DNA from: Clostridium sp. UBA6640
Lineage (GTDB): Bacteria > Bacillota > Clostridia > Clostridiales > Clostridiaceae
Assembly: GCF_002455975.1 (NCBI RefSeq)
Contig: NZ_DKLM01000070.1
Location: 20,385-39,430, forward strand
Reading direction: 5' to 3'
Length of the DNA: 19,046 bases
Both the position numbers and the translations under genes were made by a program. How positions within the stretch are numbered: the first letter of the stretch is position 1; the number at the start of each line of letters is the position of its first letter. Below, piece by piece: positions 14,456-19,046 of the stretch. The notes beneath the pieces were generated by a model. It was not told the DNA's origin, made no database searches, and saw only the letters and a program-made list of their open reading frames with translations.

Positions 14456-14796
14456 ATATGTCCAAAATCATAAAAAGCTAAACTTATAAATAATTAAAAA
14501 GATAATGTAAAGAAGTTTATGGTAATTAAGATTATTATTGGATAAATATTATTACATAAATGAAAATTTAAAACTCCGTATTATGGACAAATAAGGGGCT
14601 AGGCTATCGTTATTATAATGTATGGATTTTTATATGGTAATTGTGAAATTTGACCTCATATTCCGATTTATGTATCCATTATGACTATATTTGGTTACAT
14701 AGGAAAGGATTTAATAATGAATTTTAAGATGAATACAATTATACTTAAAACCAAACATTAAATTTCTTTATAAAAACACATAGGGGGAAAATTTTT
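14456..14796. other. Intergenic region before the CAP lipoprotein gene
   Basis: The region is AT-rich with one less biased patch at 14571-14670. I see no recognisable riboswitch and no sigma-A promoter with both boxes well spaced. Partial matches are TTGACC at 14650-14655 and TATAAT at 14614-14619. A 14-codon frame at 14717-14761 starts MNFKMNTII and has an AAAGGAT site 6 bases upstream. It could be a leader peptide but is unsupported otherwise. Confidence 0.5.
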
Positions 14797-15699
14797 ATGC
14801 TAAGAAGAAAAAATAATGTGGTAGTAATGCTTATAGCTTTAGCTGCTATATTAGGTGGATGCAGTAATGCTAAACAAGATACGGAGACGTCTATTAAAGA
14901 TGAAATTCAACAAGAATCAAAAATTACGGAAAGTAAAATAAAAAATGATGATAAAAAAGATGTTAATAATGGAACTTTAGGTAAACAAGTATCAGATAAT
15001 AAGGTTGAATCTAATAAAGTAGAAGATAATAAAAACTCAACTAATGAAGCACAACAGTATACAGTAGCTGCTGACAAACCAGTTAACAAACCTGTAGAAC
15101 AAAGCAAGCCAGTAACAGATAATAAAAAAGTTGAAGAAAGCAAAAAGCCAGCGGCTTCACCAGTGAAAGAAGAAGCTGTAAATTCAAATAAAGATGCTGC
15201 TAAACCAACTCCTAATCCAGCTCCAAAGCCATCTCCTAAACCAGAAACGGAAACTACAAATAATGCTGTAAAATCAGGTAACTATGAATATCTAAACGCA
15301 GTTGAAGATGAAGTTTTAAGATTATGTAATATAGAGAGAGAAAAACAGGGACTAGCTCCACTTGTTATGGAAGAAAAACTAAGAGGAATAGCTAGAATTA
15401 AATCTGCTGAAATGTTAGAGCATAACTTCTTTGATCATAATTCTCCTATCTCTGGAAGTCCTTCTAATTTGATGAAAATTAATGGGTATACAAATTGGAC
15501 AGCCTCTGGTGAAAATATTCAAATGAGCCAAGGTAGAGCTAAATCTAGTGTTACAGCTAGTTATATAGTTGGACAATGGATGAATTCACCTGGTCACAGA
15601 GCGAATATATTAAGTAAAGAATTTAAGAAAATAGGTGTAGGTATAGTGTTTAGAGATTCAGATTTAAAGGCATATGAAACTCAACTATTTTCTAACTAG
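14797..15699 (+). CDS. CAP-domain (SCP/PR-1, YkwD-like) lipoprotein
   Basis: The 300-residue product has a lipoprotein signal, MLRRKNNVVVMLIALAAILG followed by GC, with the lipidated Cys22. A low-complexity tether (about 27-160) rich in K, E, N, then P and A should span the cell wall. The C-terminal CAP domain (about 164-300) contains LRLCNIEREKQGLAPLV, EMLEHNFFDHNSP (His209, His214), SGENIQMS (Glu239) and WMNSPGHRANILS (His267), the cavity residues typical of bacterial YkwD-like CAP proteins. It is predicted to sit on the outer membrane face. Biochemical function in bacteria is poorly defined; roles at the envelope or in sporulation are proposed for relatives. AGGGGGA precedes the ATG by about 10 bases. 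It is a single gene with its own terminator at 15822-15852. Confidence 0.9.
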   Translation: MLRRKNNVVVMLIALAAILGGCSNAKQDTETSIKDEIQQESKITESKIKNDDKKDVNNGTLGKQVSDNKVESNKVEDNKNSTNEAQQYTVAADKPVNKPVEQSKPVTDNKKVEESKKPAASPVKEEAVNSNKDAAKPTPNPAPKPSPKPETETTNNAVKSGNYEYLNAVEDEVLRLCNIEREKQGLAPLVMEEKLRGIARIKSAEMLEHNFFDHNSPISGSPSNLMKINGYTNWTASGENIQMSQGRAKSSVTASYIVGQWMNSPGHRANILSKEFKKIGVGIVFRDSDLKAYETQLFSN

Positions 15700-15821
15700 G
15701 CCATATGAGAGAAAATAACTAGTTAAAAATCAATGATATATTTTCTATTAGGCAATGAATAGATTTTTGATGATGTAGTATGGGAAAATATTTATTTTTT
15801 AAAATGTGAATGAGATAATAT

Positions 15822-15852
15822 AAGGTAGATCTTTAAGTAGGTCTACCTTTTT
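15822..15852 (+). terminator. Terminator after the CAP lipoprotein gene
   Basis: AAGGTAGA (15822-15829) pairs with TCTACCTT (15842-15849) around a 12-base loop and is followed by further T's. Confidence 0.8.
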
Positions 15853-15918
15853 ATAAGAGAATTATAATTGCTTTTAAGCTTTTATTGGATAAATTTTAAA
15901 AGTTTTTAGTTATATACA

Positions 15919-15935
15919 TTATGAACATATCATAA
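15919..15935. promoter_or_regulatory. Operator-like palindrome upstream of the TM2 gene
   Basis: TTATGA-ACATA-TCATAA is a perfect 6-bp inverted repeat with a 5-base spacer, 37 bases before the TM2 gene start. Its size suits a dimeric regulator, but nothing else supports function. Confidence 0.25.
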
Positions 15936-15972
15936 ATTATATTAATGGAGCTTATATAGAGGAGATAGTTTT

Positions 15973-16305
15973 ATGATATGTTCAAGGTGTGATTATAGTA
16001 ATGAAGAAAATTTAACTAAATGTAAAAACTGTGGGCAAATTTTATATGAAGAAGTAAGTGTTAAAAGCTGGTACACTACTTTAGTATTATGCATTTTATT
16101 TGGATTTTTAGGTATCCACAGATTTTATGTAGGAAAAGCAGGAACCGCTATTATTATGCTTTTGACTTTAGGTGGATTCGGTATTTGGATATTAGTTGAT
16201 ATTCTTACACTAATACTAGAGGAGTTCAAAGATGAAGATAATAAAAGATTAGTTAGACATGCTGATCTAGAGTTAATAGCTGCGGATAAGGAAGAAAGCA
16301 TTTAA
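15973..16305 (+). CDS. Zinc-ribbon TM2-domain membrane protein
   Basis: The 110-residue protein combines an N-terminal zinc ribbon (Cys3, Cys6, Cys17, Cys20 in CSRC and CKNC) with a TM2 domain (about 33-82). TM2 consists of two membrane helices joined by a tight turn and carries the family motif FGFLGIHRFYVGKAG, then GGFGIWILVDILTLI. The tail is short and acidic. TM2 proteins are widespread small membrane proteins with no settled function. The ribbon suggests protein or nucleic-acid contact at the cytoplasmic face. GGAG lies 8 bases upstream of the ATG. It is transcribed alone, between the CAP gene and the SPFH operon. Zinc ribbons recur in the next two genes, which may reflect a shared membrane-associated theme. 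Confidence 0.88.
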   Translation: MICSRCDYSNEENLTKCKNCGQILYEEVSVKSWYTTLVLCILFGFLGIHRFYVGKAGTAIIMLLTLGGFGIWILVDILTLILEEFKDEDNKRLVRHADLELIAADKEESI

Positions 16306-16673
16306 ATAATTTCCTAAGAAATAAATATATTACTTTTAAAGCTAATTCATGCATTCATAAAATTTAGTTATTAAATCATTTAAGTTTATATTAATATGAA
16401 ATTGAGAATTGACTATGTGAAAATAGATAATTATGGTGAGTTGTCAGCACAGTATGAGAAGTTTTAAGCTAATTATTTTAAAGCAATAATTAAAGATTCT
16501 AATTGTAATACTAAAAACGCATAGCTAAAAGGCTATGTATTTTTATTTTTCTTATATAGATAACATAAAAGTCATATGATAAAATAAAATAAATTATATA
16601 GATTTTAAACTTTAATGTAAGTTTTTAGCTTATAATTAAACATCGACAACTATAGTTAAAAGGAGGACTTATT
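16306..16673. other. Intergenic region with a distal terminator before the SPFH gene
   Basis: The region includes a terminator at 16519-16550, more than 200 bases after the TM2 stop. Upstream of it are TTGACT (16409-16414) and TATGGT (16432-16437) with 17 bases between, so a short independent transcript is conceivable. A 23-codon frame at 16396-16467 (MKLRIDYVKIDNYGELSAQY...) looks protein-like but has no ribosome binding site and may be a gene remnant. A TATAAT at 16631-16636 may be the -10 for the SPFH operon; its -35 is unclear. Confidence 0.45.
16519..16550 (+). terminator. Terminator in the TM2-SPFH interval
   Basis: CATAGC (16520-16525) pairs with GCTATG (16532-16537), with a 6-base loop, then TATTTTTATTTTT. 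Confidence 0.8.
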
Positions 16674-17804
16674 ATGGGATTATTTAATTTTTTAAAAGGT
16701 CAATTTATAGAGGTAATAGAGTGGACAAATAGTAATTTAGATACTATTGTGTATCGATTTCCAGTAATGAACAAAGAAATAAAAATGGGTGCAAAGTTAA
16801 CAGTTAGGGAATCGCAAGTAGCTATATTTGTAAATGAAGGACAAATTGCAGATGTATTTACTCCAGGATTATATGAGCTTACTACACAGAATTTACCTAT
16901 ATTAACAAAACTAAAATCATGGAAATATGGTTTTAATTCTCCTTTTAAAGCAGAAGTATATTTTGTGAATACTAGGCAGTTTACAAATCAAAAATGGGGT
17001 ACTACAAATCCAGTTATGATGAGAGATCCTGAATTTGGAATGCTTAGACTTAGAGCTTTTGGAGCTTATTCTTTTAAAGTTCTAGATCCAGTAATATTTA
17101 TGAAGGAAATATTTGGTACTAGTGAAATTTTTGATACAGAACATATAAATGGTCAGTTAAAAAGACTAATCGTTTCTGGAATGTCAGATTTACTTGCAGA
17201 AACTAATATAGCAGCTTTAGATCTTGCCAGATATTATGATGAGCTTGGAGAAGAGTCCACAATTAAATTAAAGTCTCGCTTTGAAGCTATGGGACTTAGT
17301 CTTACAAATGTTATTATAGAAAATATATCTCTTCCAGAAGAAGTTGAAAAAGTTATGGACAAGAGAACTTCTATGGGGGTTATAGGTAATATTGATCAAT
17401 ATGCTAAATATCAAGCGTCTGAAGCAATAAGAGATGCAGCACAAAATCAAAGTAATGGATTTGCAGGAATGGGAGCAGGCCTCGGAGCTGGTTCTGCTAT
17501 AGGAAATATGATGAACAATGCCCTTAATAATTTAAATTTTAATCAAGCTGTGGATACTAAAGAGACAATAAAATGCAAAAAATGTAATGCAGAAATTGAT
17601 AAAAACTCTAAGTTTTGTCCAGAATGCGGAGAAACTGTAAATTTAAAAATTAAATGTATAAAATGCAATGCTGATATACAAGAGGGAGCTAAGTTCTGTC
17701 CTGAATGTGGTGCATCTCAAAATGCGAAGAAATTATGTTCAAATTGTAATGCAGAACTTGATCTAAATGCTAAGTTTTGTCCAGAGTGTGGAACTAAATC
17801 TTAA
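16674..17804 (+). CDS. SPFH-domain protein with three C-terminal zinc ribbons (YdjI-like)
   Basis: The 376-residue product starts MGLFNFLKGQFIEVIEW and contains LTVRESQVAIFVNEGQIADV, LPILTKLKSWKYGF and VYFVNTRQFTNQKWGT. These mark the bacterial SPFH group often annotated as virion core protein-like and represented by Bacillus YdjI. SPFH proteins form membrane-associated scaffolds; YdjI is linked to the PspA-type envelope-stress system. The SPFH part covers about 1-235. A Gly/Ala/Asn-rich hinge (250-290) leads to three tandem zinc ribbons: Cys301/304/315/318, Cys328/331/342/345 and Cys355/358/369/372, spaced 27 residues apart. A strong AAGGAGG lies 7 bases before the ATG. It is followed 16 bases later by a YdjG-like gene, recalling ydjG/ydjI pairing, but no PspA gene lies in this window. 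Confidence 0.9.
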   Translation: MGLFNFLKGQFIEVIEWTNSNLDTIVYRFPVMNKEIKMGAKLTVRESQVAIFVNEGQIADVFTPGLYELTTQNLPILTKLKSWKYGFNSPFKAEVYFVNTRQFTNQKWGTTNPVMMRDPEFGMLRLRAFGAYSFKVLDPVIFMKEIFGTSEIFDTEHINGQLKRLIVSGMSDLLAETNIAALDLARYYDELGEESTIKLKSRFEAMGLSLTNVIIENISLPEEVEKVMDKRTSMGVIGNIDQYAKYQASEAIRDAAQNQSNGFAGMGAGLGAGSAIGNMMNNALNNLNFNQAVDTKETIKCKKCNAEIDKNSKFCPECGETVNLKIKCIKCNADIQEGAKFCPECGASQNAKKLCSNCNAELDLNAKFCPECGTKS

Positions 17805-17820
17805 ATATTAGGAGGATATT

Positions 17821-18924
17821 ATGAATAGCCAAATTGAGGATGAAGTAAAGTCAAAAAAAGATACCGATAAATTTACTTGTAGTGGTTGTGGTGCTAACAT
17901 GATTTATGATCCTAATATAAAGATGTTAACATGTCCTTATTGTTCCAATAATAAAGAGATTGAAGCTGAAAGTGGAAATATAGAGGAGCATGATTTTTAT
18001 AGTACTATCGATAAACAAGGTACTGATTGGGGGACAGAAACTAGAGTTATACATTGTGATAGCTGTGGTGCAGAAACTATTTTAGAAAAAAATAACACTG
18101 CTCAATTTTGTGCCTTTTGTGGTTCTTCACATATAGTTAAAGGAGAAGAAAGTAATATAGTGCCAGAATCACTTATACCATTTAAAATAGGAGATAAAGA
18201 AGCTAAAGCAAAGTTTAATCAATGGATAGGAAAACATTCTCTTGCCCCTAGAGCATTAAAATCCGGACATCAAAGTGATAAGCTTAAAGGAATATATATT
18301 CCATTTTGGACATATGATACAGAAACGTACTCTACATACACAGCGGAAGCTGGAACATATTATTATGCTACAGTAACTTATTATGTAAATGAAGATGGTA
18401 AACAAGTTGCTAAGACAAGGCAAGAAAGACGAACCAGATGGGAATATACTAATGGAAATTATAATGAGTTTTTTGATGATGTACTTATAAATGCTTCTAC
18501 TCAACTTGATGGGAGTTTGATGGATAGAATTAAACCATATGATTTGAAAGAATTAGTTCATTATAATCCTGAGTTTATATCTGGTTTTTATGCTGAGCGT
18601 TATGGAATAGACCATGTTACTGGGTTTAATAGTGCTAAAGAGCATATAAATGAAATAATAAATTCAGATGTAATTGATAAAATAAATGCTGATGAAGTCA
18701 GAAATGTAAATATAAAAACTGCCTTTGAAGATGTAAAATTTAAGCATATATTGCTTCCTATATGGGTTTCAAGTTATAGTTTTAAGAATAAAGTTTATAA
18801 ATATTATATAAATGGTCAAACAGGAGAAATACAAGGGGAAGCCCCTGTAAGTGGCTGGAAGATATTCTTTACCATAGCATTAATAGTAGCGATTATATTT
18901 ATAATCTATAAACTTATAAAATAA
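17821..18924 (+). CDS. Double zinc-ribbon, C-terminally anchored membrane protein (YdjG-like)
   Basis: The 367-residue protein has two TFIIB-like zinc ribbons at its N-terminus: Cys20/23/38/41 (CSGC...CPYC) and Cys79/82/97/100 (CDSC...CAFC). A beta-rich central region follows, with ESLIPFKIGDKEAKAKFNQW, LKGIYIPFWTYD and a late LLPIWVSSYSFKNKVYKYYI. One membrane helix (about 344-364, WKIFFTIALIVAIIFIIYKL) ends the protein with the bulk in the cytoplasm. This matches the YdjG-type family, which in Bacillus works with YdjI/PspA-like proteins at the membrane. AGGAGG ends 5 bases before the ATG, and it is almost certainly co-transcribed with the SPFH gene. Function beyond membrane association is inferred. 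Confidence 0.87.
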   Translation: MNSQIEDEVKSKKDTDKFTCSGCGANMIYDPNIKMLTCPYCSNNKEIEAESGNIEEHDFYSTIDKQGTDWGTETRVIHCDSCGAETILEKNNTAQFCAFCGSSHIVKGEESNIVPESLIPFKIGDKEAKAKFNQWIGKHSLAPRALKSGHQSDKLKGIYIPFWTYDTETYSTYTAEAGTYYYATVTYYVNEDGKQVAKTRQERRTRWEYTNGNYNEFFDDVLINASTQLDGSLMDRIKPYDLKELVHYNPEFISGFYAERYGIDHVTGFNSAKEHINEIINSDVIDKINADEVRNVNIKTAFEDVKFKHILLPIWVSSYSFKNKVYKYYINGQTGEIQGEAPVSGWKIFFTIALIVAIIFIIYKLIK

Positions 18925-18934
18925 TTAATTTAAG

Positions 18935-18977
18935 CATTTTATCTTTAGAATCAATTTCTAAAGATAAAATGTTTTTT
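18935..18977 (+). terminator. Terminator of the SPFH/YdjG-like operon
   Basis: A perfect 16-bp stem, CATTTTATCTTTAGAA (18935-18950) with its complement at 18956-18971, has a 5-base loop and is followed by TTTTTT. Beyond it, to the window end, is AT-rich sequence without a recognisable gene. Confidence 0.92.
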
Positions 18978-19046
18978 AAGTATGTGAAACTGTTCATTCT
19001 AATATATTTTTGTGTAGAAGGTTATATAATATATTATAATATTATT

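Noticed and set aside
14717..14761. 14-codon frame with a weak ribosome binding site
   Set aside because: Too short and without composition or context that would support a leader peptide; mentioned only in the intergenic entry.
14456..14796. Possible riboswitch upstream of the CAP lipoprotein
   Set aside because: I looked for c-di-GMP, c-di-AMP and other conserved aptamer cores and found none, and no stable multi-stem fold is apparent.
14907..15143. Serine/leucine-rich minus-strand frame opposite the CAP lipoprotein linker
   Set aside because: It is the reverse reading of a low-complexity Lys/Asn/Glu linker, not an independent gene.
15693..15725. TAACTAG / CTAGTTA inverted repeat at the CAP gene stop
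   Set aside because: Only 7 AT-rich pairs with a 19-base loop and no T-run; the terminator at 15822 is far better.
1..19046. CRISPR arrays, tRNA or rRNA genes, complete insertion sequences, inteins
   Set aside because: No regularly spaced repeats, no cloverleaf or rRNA-like stretches, no intact transposase with terminal repeats, and DnaB has normal length.

Overview
The window is AT-rich, and its codon use, strong AGGAGG-type ribosome binding sites and frequent TTG starts suggest a low-GC Firmicute. The gene order rpsF-ssb-rpsR ... MazG-like, yybS, gdpP, rplI, lonB, dnaB is the arrangement familiar from Clostridium sensu stricto. The selenium-associated pair yedF/DUF3343 also fits a selenium-using clostridium. 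Species cannot be set from this stretch alone.

Layout. Positions 1-57 hold the 5' end of a minus-strand gene that leaves the window; its ribosome binding site lies in a hairpin. Positions 191-2620 form a sulfur/selenium region: a group II-type cysteine desulfurase on the minus strand, divergent from yedF and a DUF3343 carrier-like gene. Positions 2621-3540 are a degraded stretch holding a small DUF6440 gene (minus strand) and a broken IS30-type transposase fragment. Positions 3541-4950 carry DUF951 and the rpsF-ssb-rpsR operon, preceded by what looks like the S6:S18-binding leader.

Positions 5048-7021 form an insert between rpsR and the MazG-like gene: two tandem paralogues of a family I do not recognise, the first truncated by a one-base frameshift at its 3' end. 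The insert lies between two terminators of nearly identical design. Positions 7191-13077 run MazG-like, yybS, gdpP, rplI, lonB on the plus strand. gdpP and rplI overlap by one base, and a 16-bp hairpin stands between the only good Shine-Dalgarno and the TTG start of lonB. dnaB follows and ends in a terminator that contains its own stop codon.

Positions 14797-18977 hold cell-envelope genes: a CAP-domain lipoprotein, a zinc-ribbon TM2 membrane protein, and a two-gene unit encoding an SPFH protein with three zinc ribbons and a YdjG-like double zinc-ribbon membrane protein.

How it fits together. Much of the window is core replication/translation machinery (S6, SSB, S18, L9, DnaB), c-di-AMP turnover (GdpP) and proteolysis (LonB). 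The accessory parts are the selenium module, the paralogue insert and the envelope genes. No tRNA, rRNA, CRISPR array or complete mobile element was seen. The least explained features are the paralogue pair, the lonB leader hairpin and the SD-masking hairpin at the left edge.
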